Source: Streptomyces sp. R44 (GTDB lineage: Bacteria; Actinomycetota; Actinomycetes; Streptomycetales; Streptomycetaceae). From it: a stretch of DNA of 64,000 nucleotides. The notes beneath the pieces were generated by a model that had not been told where the DNA came from, made no database searches, and was given only the letters and a program-made list of their open reading frames with translations. A program made the position numbers and the translations under genes. The stretch spans positions 1,736,001 through 1,800,000 of the forward strand of contig NZ_CP163444.1 in assembly GCF_041053105.1 (NCBI RefSeq), given 5' to 3'. Shown piece after piece: positions 57,511-64,000 of this stretch (its first letter is position 1; each line of letters starts with the position of its first letter).

Positions 57511-58637
57511 CAGATCTCCATCCCGAACGGCCGGGTGAACCGGACGTCACCCTCGACCATGTCTCGCATGTCTTCGACGTTGTGGCGGAACATCAGCATC
57601 CGCTCGATGCCGAACCCGAAGGCGAATCCGCTGTACTTCTCGGGGTCGACACCGCAGGCGACGAGCACCTTCGGGTTGACCATGCCGCAGCCGCCGAGCT
57701 CGATCCAGCCCTCGCTGCCGCAGGTGCGGCAGGGCCGGTCCGGGTTGCCGACGGACTCGCCGCGGCAGACGTAGCAGAGCATGTCCATCTCTGCGGACGG
57801 CTCGGTGAAGGGGAAGAAGTTCGGCCGCAGCCGGGTCTTCATGTCCGGGCCGAAGAGCGCCTGGACCATGTGGTCGAGGGTGCCCTTGAGGTCGGCCATG
57901 GTGAGGCCCTCGTCGACGGCGAGCAGCTCGATCTGGTGGAAGACCGGGGTGTGCGTGGCGTCGAGCTCGTCGGTGCGGTAGACGCGGCCGGGGCACACGA
58001 CGTAGACCGGGGGCTCCCGGTCGATGAGCGTGCGGGCCTGGACCGGCGAGGTGTGCGTACGGAGCACGACGCCGGACTCGTCGCCGGACGTCCCCTCGGG
58101 ACCCTGGACGAAGAAGGTGTCCTGCATCTGCCGGGCCGGGTGGTCCGGGACGAAGTTGAGGGCGTCGAAGTTGAACCACTCCGCCTCGACCTCGGGGCCC
58201 TCGGCGACCTCGTAGCCCATGGAGACGAACACGTCGGCGACGCGCTCCATGAGCGTGGTCAGCGGGTGCCGGGCACCGGCCGGGACGCGGTCGTACGGCA
58301 GGGTGACGTCGACGGCCTCCTCGACGAGGACGCGCGCGTCGCGCTCGGCCTCCAGCTCGGTCTGCCGGGCGGCGAGCGCCTTCGAGACGACGCCGCGGGC
58401 CTGGCCCACGAGCTTTCCGGCGGCGGCCTTGGCCTGCGGCGGCAGGGCACCGATCTCCCGGTTGGCGAGCGCCAGCGGCGAGGTGCCACCGGTGTGCGCC
58501 GTCTTCGCGTGCGCGAGCGCGTCGAGGTCGCCCGCGGCGGCGAAGGCGGCGAGCGCCTCGTCCCGCATGCGCTCGATCTCTTCCGGTTTCAGTGCCTCGA
58601 CCTCAACCGGGTCGTACGACTTATTGGGTGCGGACAT
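57510..58637 (-). CDS. pheS: Phenylalanyl-tRNA synthetase alpha subunit
   Basis: A 375-residue alpha chain. The class II synthetase motifs are visible: motif 2 around [15 protein letters not shown] and [19 protein letters not shown], and motif 3 [25 protein letters not shown] zinc-type Cys cluster [17 protein letters not shown] is present (four Cys). The N-terminal coiled coil (about 10-100) contacts tRNA. It is the first gene of pheST. Confidence 0.97.
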   Translation of the reverse strand: MSAPNKSYDPVEVEALKPEEIERMRDEALAAFAAAGDLDALAHAKTAHTGGTSPLALANREIGALPPQAKAAAGKLVGQARGVVSKALAARQTELEAERDARVLVEEAVDVTLPYDRVPAGARHPLTTLMERVADVFVSMGYEVAEGPEVEAEWFNFDALNFVPDHPARQMQDTFFVQGPEGTSGDESGVVLRTHTSPVQARTLIDREPPVYVVCPGRVYRTDELDATHTPVFHQIELLAVDEGLTMADLKGTLDHMVQALFGPDMKTRLRPNFFPFTEPSAEMDMLCYVCRGESVGNPDRPCRTCGSEGWIELGGCGMVNPKVLVACGVDPEKYSGFAFGFGIERMLMFRHNVEDMRDMVEGDVRFTRPFGMEI

Positions 58638-58793
58638 CTCTTCCCGTGCTTCCGTTGGCTGGCTGGGCGGCCCCGCTCGACGTCAAGGGCGCAAACGTGC
58701 CAAAGGACGAGTCTAACGGGGCGCGGGGACGCGAATGAGCCCGTGGGCAGGCCGGGCGGCCACTGATCTCGTACGGTCTCGGCTGGTGAGACG

Positions 58794-59936
58794 TCAGAGG
58801 AGGTGGGCCGGGGTGCCGACGGGCAGGATAAATCGGAACTCTGCCCCGCCACGGGGGCCACGTCCGACGGTGATGGTGCCGCCGTGGGCCTCGACGACGC
58901 CCTTGACGATATAGAGGCCGAGACCGGTGCCGCCGCGTTTGCTGCCGCGCCAGAAGCGGGTGAAGACGCGGCTCATCGACGCTTCCGGGATGCCGGGTCC
59001 CTCATCGCTCACGGTGACCTCCGTCCCCTCTTCCCCGTCGTCGCCCAGCGTGGTGGGTGCCACCTCGATGGTGACGGTTCCGTCGCCGTGGCGCACGGCA
59101 TTTTCGAGGAGGTTCCCGAGGATCTGGTCGATCTTGTCGGGGTCGGCCCAGAGCGCGGGCAGCTGTGGCCTGATCCGTACGAAGAAGCGGTCCGGGGACT
59201 GGCCGCCGGTGGTGTGCACCTGGATGTGCCGGCCGACGGCGGCGGCGATGTCGACGGGCTGGCGGCGCACTTCGAGGCGGCCGGAGTCGATCCGGGAGAT
59301 GTCGAGGAGTTCGGCGATGAGCCGCTTGATGCGGCCCGCGTCGGCGTCGACCGTCTCCAGCATGAGCCGCTTCTGCTCGTCGTTGAACCGCTCCCACTTG
59401 TCGAGGAGGGTGGCGGTGAAGCCCTTCACGGAGGTGAGCGGGGAGCGCAGCTCGTGCGCGACGGTGGCGATGAGCTCGGCGTGGCTGCGTTCGGTGCGGC
59501 GGCGCGCCTCGGTGCCGCGCAGGGAGACCACGACCCGGCGGACGGGTCCGGTGGGGTGCTCGCGGACGTACCGGGCGGAGACGAGGACCTCGCGGCCGCC
59601 GGGGAGCAGCAGGTTGCGCTCGGGCTGGCCGCGGCGGGTGGAGAGTCCGCCGTACGGATCGGTCAGGGCCCACCAGCGGCGTCCCTTGAGGTCCTCCAGG
59701 GGCAGCGCCTGGTCCAGCGGGAGGCCGAGGGCCCGGTCGGCGCGGACGGCGGTGATGCGGCCGGCGGCGGCGTTGAAGCAGACGACGCGGCCGGTCTCGT
59801 CGGCGATGACGAGACCGTCGGGCAGGTCGTCGGGATCGAGCCCCGCGAACCCCGCGGGCGGCGCGGGCTCGGGCGTCTTCGGGGCGTGCGGCGCGGCGCT
59901 CCGTGCCTGTGCGGGACTGTCCGTGCCGACCGTCAT
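58794..59936 (-). CDS. PAS-domain sensor histidine kinase
   Basis: A 380-residue soluble histidine kinase. A PAS domain (about 35-140: DDLPDGLVIADETGRVVCFNAAAGRITAV) precedes the HisKA phosphoacceptor (HAELIATVAHELRSPLTSVKGFTATLL; His about 161). The HATPase domain follows: N-box GNLLENAVRHG, G1 VSDEGPGIP, F-box VFTRFWRG, G2 GTGLGLYIVKGVVEAHGG. It has no membrane segment. An associated response regulator is not nearby, so it is an orphan. GGGG before the ATG sets the start. It lies between pheS and the TrmH gene. Confidence 0.92.
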   Translation of the reverse strand: MTVGTDSPAQARSAAPHAPKTPEPAPPAGFAGLDPDDLPDGLVIADETGRVVCFNAAAGRITAVRADRALGLPLDQALPLEDLKGRRWWALTDPYGGLSTRRGQPERNLLLPGGREVLVSARYVREHPTGPVRRVVVSLRGTEARRRTERSHAELIATVAHELRSPLTSVKGFTATLLDKWERFNDEQKRLMLETVDADAGRIKRLIAELLDISRIDSGRLEVRRQPVDIAAAVGRHIQVHTTGGQSPDRFFVRIRPQLPALWADPDKIDQILGNLLENAVRHGDGTVTIEVAPTTLGDDGEEGTEVTVSDEGPGIPEASMSRVFTRFWRGSKRGGTGLGLYIVKGVVEAHGGTITVGRGPRGGAEFRFILPVGTPAHLL

Positions 59937-60017
59937 CCCCGTTCCCCACCCCTTCGTGTAGCGCAGTGGGCCCCCGAGTCCGTCACTCTACTGGGCGGGG
60001 AGGGCGGAATGGACCCT

Positions 60018-60857
60018 TCAGGCGGAGGTTCGCGGACGCTGGGCGCGAGCGGAGGCGTACAGGCAGACCGCGGCGGCGGTGGCGAGGTTGAGGCTCTCGG
60101 CCTTGCCGTGGATCGGGACGCGGACGACGGCGTCGGCGAGCGCCCGGGTCTCCTCGGGCAGCCCCCAGGCCTCGTTGCCGAAGATCCAGGCGGTGGGCCC
60201 GCCCATGGTGCCGGCGTCGAGCTCGTCGTCGAGGTCGTCCTGGCCGGCCCCGTCGGCGGCGAGGATCCGTACGCCCGCGCCCTTGAGTCCGGCGACGGCC
60301 TGCTCGACGGGGACGCCGACGGCCACCGGCAGGTGGAAGAGGGAGCCGACGGAGGCGCGGACGGACTTGGGGTTGTAGAGGTCGACGGAGGCGTCGGTGA
60401 GGACGACGGCGTCGGCGCCGGCCGCGTCGGCGCAGCGCAGTACGGTGCCGGCGTTCCCGGGGTCGCGGACGTGCGCGAGGACGGCGACCAGCTTGGGCTT
60501 GGCGGCGATGATCTCCTCGAACGGCGAGTCGAGGAAGCGGCAGACGCCGACGAGGCCCTGCGGGGTGACGGTCTGGGAGACCTCGGCGAGGACGGCGTCG
60601 GAGGCGAAGTGGACGCGGGCGCCGGCCGCGCGGGCGGCGTCGACGATGGCGGCGTAGCGCTCGGCGGCCTCCACGGTGGTGAAGAGCTCGACGAGGGTGG
60701 GCTCTCCGGTGCTGCCGCGGTGCTCGACGGCCTCGCGGACGGCCTGGGGGCCCTCGGCGATGAAGAGGCGGTCCTTGCCCCGGAAGTTGCGCTTGGCGAG
60801 CCGCCGGGCGGCGACGACGCGCGGGGAACGCGGGGAGATCAGCTCGGGGGTGACCAT
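60018..60857 (-). CDS. TrmH-family 23S/tRNA 2'-O-methyltransferase
   Basis: A 279-residue SPOUT enzyme. After RFIAEGP-like GKDRLFIAEGPQAVREAVE, the SAM domain has motif 1 HVRDPGNAGTVLRCADAAGADAVVL (conserved Asn and Arg), motif 2 AWIFGNEAWGLPEE (Glu) and motif 3 RVPIHGKAESLNLATAAAVCLY (Ser, Asn). It methylates 2'-OH of a ribose in rRNA. It is one of two SPOUT enzymes in the window. It begins 134 bp past the rplT stop, after a terminator, so is probably transcribed separately. Confidence 0.92.
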   Translation of the reverse strand: MVTPELISPRSPRVVAARRLAKRNFRGKDRLFIAEGPQAVREAVEHRGSTGEPTLVELFTTVEAAERYAAIVDAARAAGARVHFASDAVLAEVSQTVTPQGLVGVCRFLDSPFEEIIAAKPKLVAVLAHVRDPGNAGTVLRCADAAGADAVVLTDASVDLYNPKSVRASVGSLFHLPVAVGVPVEQAVAGLKGAGVRILAADGAGQDDLDDELDAGTMGGPTAWIFGNEAWGLPEETRALADAVVRVPIHGKAESLNLATAAAVCLYASARAQRPRTSA

Positions 60858-60929
60858 GAGGTGCGGCGGTTCTCTCTTCGGTGCCGGTGGCGCTGCGGGC
60901 CGGGACTACGGGTTCTCGGGGCCGACGCA

Positions 60930-60966
60930 CCCGGACCCGCAGGCGCGAGCGCGCTGCGGGTCCGGG
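60930..60966 (-). terminator. Terminator of infC-rpmI-rplT
   Basis: CCCGGACCCGCAG (60930-60942) pairs with CTGCGGGTCCGGG (60954-60966) over 13 bp, with an inner GCGCGAGCGCG element. It lies 24 nt past the rplT stop codon. Confidence 0.8.
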
Positions 60967-60990
60967 CAGAAGTACTGCGGGCCTGGAAGA

Positions 60991-61377
60991 TCAGGCGGCG
61001 ACCTTCGGGGCGTTGACGTCGGCCGGGAGGGCCTTCTGCGCGACCTCGACCAGCGCGGCGAACGCGTTGATGTCGTTGACGGCCAGCTCGGCGAGGATCT
61101 TGCGGTCCACCTCGATGTTGGCGGCCTTCAGACCCTGGATGAGGCGGTTGTACGTCATGCCGTTCTGGCGGGCAGCGGCGTTGATGCGCTGGATCCACAG
61201 CTGACGGAAGTCGCCCTTGCGCTTCTTGCGGTCGTTGTAGTTGTAGACCAGCGAGTGGGTGACCTGCTCCTTGGCCTTGCGGTACAGGCGCGAACGCTGA
61301 CCGCGGTAGCCGGAGGCCGCCTCGAGGATCGCCCGGCGCTTCTTGTGGGCGTTGACTGCCCGCTTGACGCGTGCCAC
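60991..61377 (-). CDS. rplT: 50S ribosomal protein L20
   Basis: A 128-residue L20. [68 protein letters not shown] and the C-terminal globular part are canonical. It binds 23S rRNA early in 50S assembly and in several bacteria represses its own operon by binding a leader that mimics rRNA. It is the third gene of infC-rpmI-rplT, 106 bp after rpmI. The leader upstream of infC may serve as target. Confidence 0.97.
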   Translation of the reverse strand: MARVKRAVNAHKKRRAILEAASGYRGQRSRLYRKAKEQVTHSLVYNYNDRKKRKGDFRQLWIQRINAAARQNGMTYNRLIQGLKAANIEVDRKILAELAVNDINAFAALVEVAQKALPADVNAPKVAA

Positions 61378-61483
61378 TTGTTAACTCCTTGTAGCGGGGT
61401 CGTGGTTGGACTCACACGACCCGAAAAACGAATGGGTCCCGGACTTGGCCGGAAGCCCCCGTCGCCGAGGGCGGGTGATCAGA

Positions 61484-61678
61484 TCAGATGCCCAGCATCT
61501 TCTTGATCTTGGCCGCGTCGCCCGGGGCCATCTCGGCGTTGCCGGTGAGGCGACGCGTCAGCTTGGACGACTTGTGCTCGAGCAGGTGGCGCTTGCCGGC
61601 GCGCTCGCGCAGGATCTTGCCGGAGCCGGTGACCTTGAAGCGCTTCTTGGCACCGGAGTGCGTCTTGTTCTTCGGCAT
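61484..61678 (-). CDS. rpmI: 50S ribosomal protein L35
   Basis: A 64-residue L35: [44 protein letters not shown], very basic. ATG 61678 begins the canonical MPKNKTHSG sequence. It is a component of the 50S subunit. It lies 123 bp after infC and is followed by rplT, a unit widely conserved in bacteria. Confidence 0.97.
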   Translation of the reverse strand: MPKNKTHSGAKKRFKVTGSGKILRERAGKRHLLEHKSSKLTRRLTGNAEMAPGDAAKIKKMLGI

Positions 61679-61801
61679 CGCGCCGTATCTCCTCGTCAGT
61701 GGCGCTCCCCCCGGTGCGGGCACCGGACATCCGGGAGCGTCAATTCTTCGTTTGGTGGTTCCGGGCGGGGCCCAGGGCTGCCTGGGTGGCAGCCCCTCGG
61801 G

Positions 61802-62464
61802 TCACGCCTCGGGGGTCTCGGCCGGAGCGTCGGCCGGAGCCTCGGCGACCGGGGCCTCGACCGGAGCCTCGGACGTCTCCTCGACGGAGACACCCTGACG
61901 CTCGGCCTTGCGTGCGGCCTGGGCCTCACGCGCCTCGGCCATGGCCTCGGTCTTCTTCTTGTGCGGACCGAGAACCATGATCATGTTCCGGCCGTCCTGC
62001 TTCGGGTTGGACTCGATGAAGCCAAGCTCCTCGACGTCCGACGCCAGCCGCTGCAGCAGTCGGAATCCAAGCTCGGGGCGGGACTGCTCACGACCACGGA
62101 ACATGATCGTGATCTTGACCTTGTCACCCTGCTTGAGGAACCGGACGACGTGACCCTTCTTGGTGTCGTAGTCGTGCGGGTCGATCTTCGGCCGGAGCTT
62201 CATCTCCTTGATGACCGTGTGCGCCTGGTTCTTGCGCGCCTCACGGGCCTTCATGGCCGACTCGTACTTGAACTTCCCGTAGTCCATGAGCTTGCACACG
62301 GGCGGACGGGCGTTCGCCGCGACCTCGACCAGGTCGAGGTCGTACTCCTGTGCGAGCTCCAGGGCCTTGGCAAGCGGAACAATCCCGACCTGCTCGCCGC
62401 TGGGTCCGACAAGTCGCACCTCGGGAACGCGAATCCTGTCGTTGATGCGGGGCTCGGCGCTGAT
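61802..62464 (-). CDS. infC: Translation initiation factor IF-3, probable ATC start
   Basis: A 220-residue IF-3. The N-domain begins [25 protein letters not shown], and the linker is [19 protein letters not shown]. The C-domain has [53 protein letters not shown] long Ala/Glu/Pro-rich tail ([22 protein letters not shown]) follows. The only start-like codon near a ribosome site is ATC at 62464, four bases after AGGAGG; no ATG, GTG or TTG occurs in a suitable place. Non-canonical AUU/AUC start codons are the known basis of IF-3 autoregulation in other bacteria. The exact start remains an inference. Confidence 0.9.
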   Translation of the reverse strand: MSAEPRINDRIRVPEVRLVGPSGEQVGIVPLAKALELAQEYDLDLVEVAANARPPVCKLMDYGKFKYESAMKAREARKNQAHTVIKEMKLRPKIDPHDYDTKKGHVVRFLKQGDKVKITIMFRGREQSRPELGFRLLQRLASDVEELGFIESNPKQDGRNMIMVLGPHKKKTEAMAEAREAQAARKAERQGVSVEETSEAPVEAPVAEAPADAPAETPEA

Positions 62465-62547
62465 GGATCCTCCTCGGTAGCACCACGCGACCGCCTGGCG
62501 GACGGACGCGCAACGTCTGTTTCTGAGACCAACCGAGCCGGCGCATG

Positions 62548-62580
62548 AAAAACGCCCCGGTACAGTACACAGGCGGGGCT
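62548..62580 (-). terminator. Probable transcription attenuator in the infC leader
   Basis: On the minus strand a GC stem GCCCCG/CGGGGC with a 14-nt loop is followed by five T residues (62552-62548). It looks like an intrinsic terminator. It lies 84 nt before the infC start, inside the transcript leader, so it probably works as an attenuator of infC-rpmI-rplT. Confidence 0.65.
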
Positions 62581-62811
62581 CCACGGAAAACCGGAGCACC
62601 ACCACGGTGAACCGCGGGGCGCACATCGGGCGGCTCCATCGTCCGTACGGAACGATGGGCGCCACCTGACCGGTGACCCGCCACCCGTGAGGGTGGTCAG
62701 GTGGGAGTACGGAGCCTCCACTTGTGGGCCGGACACAGAGATGTCCAGCCGGTCGTTACACAAGGTTAGCAGGACCCGGCGGTCAGCGCGAACCGTACGT
62801 CCGCTTATCGT
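62581..62811. other. Long structured leader and promoter region of infC-rpmI-rplT
   Basis: The 231 bp upstream of the attenuator, on the minus strand. The region contains pairable segments (e.g. the 9-mer of ACGATGGGCG/CGCCCATCGT type and GGTCAGGTGG copies). A -10-like TAACCT lies near 62763-62768. No coding potential. A ribosomal protein-binding RNA is plausible; the fold cannot be computed here. Confidence 0.4.
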
Positions 62812-62817
62812 GTGGGC

Positions 62818-63186
62818 ATGAGCGAGACGCCCCAGAACGAGTCCACGGAAACCCCCGACTTCGAGAGCATGACCCGCGACATCGCGGAGGTCCCGGCGGT
62901 CGAGGTGATCGTGACGGTCGCCGTCAACCTGATGAGCGCCGCCGCGGTGAAGCTCGGGCTCACCGAGGAGGGCGAGAAGCACAAGGACCTCGACGAGGCG
63001 CGCAAGCTGATCCACGCGCTCGCGGGTCTCCTGGACGCCGGCGCGACGGAGGTCTCCTCCTTCCACGCCGCTCCGCTGCGGGACGGCCTGAAGTCCCTCC
63101 AGCTCGCCTTCCGCGAGGCGTCCCTGATCCCGGACGAGCCGGGCCAGGGACCGGGCGAGAAGTACACCGGACCGGTGTACGGCTAG
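62818..63186 (+). CDS. DUF1844 domain protein
   Basis: A 122-residue protein. The core (about 20-90) reads MTRDIAEVPAVEVIVTVAVNLMSAAAVKLGLTEEG and EARKLIHALAGLLDAGATEVSSFHAAPLRDGLKSLQLAF, typical of DUF1844. The C-terminus PDEPGQGPGEKYTGPVYG is unstructured. It is divergent from infC, with TATCGT 6 nt before the ATG (possible leaderless start). It is conserved across actinomycetes next to infC, but its function is unknown. GTG 62812 is a less likely start. Confidence 0.9.
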   Translation: MSETPQNESTETPDFESMTRDIAEVPAVEVIVTVAVNLMSAAAVKLGLTEEGEKHKDLDEARKLIHALAGLLDAGATEVSSFHAAPLRDGLKSLQLAFREASLIPDEPGQGPGEKYTGPVYG

Positions 63187-63195
63187 GAGCCGATC

Positions 63196-63245
63196 GTCTC
63201 CCGGGGTACGGGGGTACGGGGGTCGCCCCCGTACCCCCGGGAGAC
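63196..63245. terminator. Bidirectional terminator between DUF1844 and SseB genes
   Basis: GTCTCCCGGGGTACGGGG (from 63196) pairs with CCCCGTACCCCCGGGAGAC (63227-63245) with one bulge, and has an internal repeat GGGGTACGGGGGT. It lies between two convergent stop codons. Confidence 0.75.
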
Positions 63246-63278
63246 GGCAGTCACGGGGCCGGTGTACGGCCAGGAGTG

Positions 63279-64000
63279 CTACCGCTTCACGTAGAAGGGC
63301 TCGCCCGGAGGCGTGGCCGAGGCCGGCAGGAGTGCCAGGTCGAGGCCCCGCACCAGGCGGGCCCTCAGTGTTTCGTCGGCGGCCAGGGCGCGGGCCACGC
63401 GCTGGGCGGCCTCCGCCGGGGCGGCGTCCTCGGCGAGGACCAGGGCGACGGTGCCGTCGGCGGTGCCGGGCCCCAGGTGGGCGCGGAGCACGGCGGGCTC
63501 GGCGGCGACCACGGCGCGCACTGCTTCCCGGACGGCCGGGTCGTCGAGCGGGTCGGTGCTGGAGCGGCCCTCGGCGAGAGCGAGCAGGGCGGAGCCGGTC
63601 ACCTGGTACGGCACGGGTCCCGCCAGGTCCAGGACCAGGGTGTCGGCCTTCTCGTGGACGAGCGCGGCGAGCGCCTGCCGGGTGGGGACGGCCACGGGGC
63701 GGGCCTCCGGGTCCCAGAGGGCGAGCGAGGCGATCGAGGTGAAGGCCGGCAGGGCGCGCCGGTCGCCGGCCGTGAGGGTGGGGACCGCCATGTCGCTCGT
63801 CTTCTCCTGCTTCAGGCCCGTCTCGGGGTCGATCTCGACCTCGCCGAGGACGGCGACCACGGGGACGAGCAGCCGGGCCTCCTTCAGGGCTTCGAGGACG
63901 GGGCCGTGTGCGGTCCGGTCCTCCGCCCAGGCCGCGAGGGCCGCCGCGAGCCGCGGGTCGGCGGTGCCGTCGTCGTCGGAGAAACCGGGGTCCGGAATGT
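63279..64000 (-). CDS. SseB-family protein, 3' part only
   Basis: The 3' 240 codons of a minus-strand gene whose start is beyond the window. At the right edge the frame reads NIPDPGFSDDDGTADPRLAAALAAWAEDRT, then VLEALKEARLLVPVVAVLGEVEIDPETGLKQEKTSDMAVPTLTAGDRRALPAFTSIASLALWDPEARPVAVPT, a good SseB N-terminal domain. The C-terminal part has GEPFYVKR at the end. SseB proteins were first linked to serine sensitivity in E. coli, and their biochemical function is unclear. The in-frame GTG at 63860 is internal, not the start. Confidence 0.85.
   Translation of the reverse strand, partial: IPDPGFSDDDGTADPRLAAALAAWAEDRTAHGPVLEALKEARLLVPVVAVLGEVEIDPETGLKQEKTSDMAVPTLTAGDRRALPAFTSIASLALWDPEARPVAVPTRQALAALVHEKADTLVLDLAGPVPYQVTGSALLALAEGRSSTDPLDDPAVREAVRAVVAAEPAVLRAHLGPGTADGTVALVLAEDAAPAEAAQRVARALAADETLRARLVRGLDLALLPASATPPGEPFYVKR

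Noticed and set aside
62465..62665. Longer IF-3 starting at an upstream ATG
   Set aside because: The extension covers the attenuator and leader and has no homology to the IF-3 N-terminus.

Overview
This window is a typical core-chromosome segment of a high-GC actinomycete, almost certainly Streptomyces. The evidence is a strong G/C bias at third codon positions, many GTG/TTG starts and many genes whose -10-like hexamer sits only 5-8 nt before the start codon (probable leaderless mRNAs). The gene order is also typical: cobalamin genes, metNIQ, glpQ, argH, argCJBDR, pheST, then infC-rpmI-rplT. I see no insertion sequence, prophage, CRISPR array, biosynthetic gene cluster or origin.

Layout. 1-1130: the 5' end of a chorismate-binding enzyme gene, then a tRNA array (Gly, Cys and four identical Val copies) read from one promoter. 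1177-5421: a zinc-ribbon protein, an APH-like kinase fold protein, a tiny membrane protein, a membrane-anchored Ser/Thr kinase and an SpoU-type rRNA/tRNA methyltransferase. 5484-11879: cobalamin/siroheme genes (cobA/cysG, a very long disordered-BluB-CobT fusion, and cbiET). 12809-15769: the methionine importer metNIQ, headed by a candidate Cys/Met-rich leader peptide. 16032-22384: small membrane proteins, an atypical sigma factor, GlpQ, an acyltransferase, and a TetR-MFS efflux pair with a clear operator. 22516-35473: arginine biosynthesis. argH, the overlapping argC-J-B-D-R operon and argG each have a shared ARG-box-like motif upstream, and ArgR is encoded in the operon. Helical-repeat proteins, a PNPOx-fold protein and an L,D-transpeptidase-like protein are interspersed.

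35625-44765: an ECF-type sigma factor, and an ABC-F ATPase gene that has a 7-codon leader ORF but is split by a 1-nt frameshift. Then come a MerR-regulated oxidoreductase, an RlmG-like methyltransferase, a phosphatase-fold protein lacking its catalytic histidines, and a MocR regulator whose start codon overlaps that of a divergent EamA exporter. 44877-54821: a glycosidase-like Tat protein, 3-hydroxyacyl-CoA dehydrogenase, a Nudix hydrolase, a TPR regulator, a SpoIIE-type phosphatase, and a flavoprotein/TPR/LuxR group. 54979-64000: the translation block (pheST, a PAS histidine kinase, a TrmH methyltransferase, rplT, rpmI, infC with a probable ATC start and an upstream attenuator), then a DUF1844 protein and the 3' part of an SseB-family gene.

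The most notable observations are regulatory: the candidate leader peptide ending CMCRMCAI before metNIQ, the leader ORF and hairpin before the frameshifted ABC-F gene, the MerR-type palindrome inside a 20-bp promoter spacer, the overlapping divergent start codons of the MocR/EamA pair, and the tripartite cobalamin fusion. No wholly new system is apparent. Function calls rest on reading the translated sequence and family motifs, with no database search.
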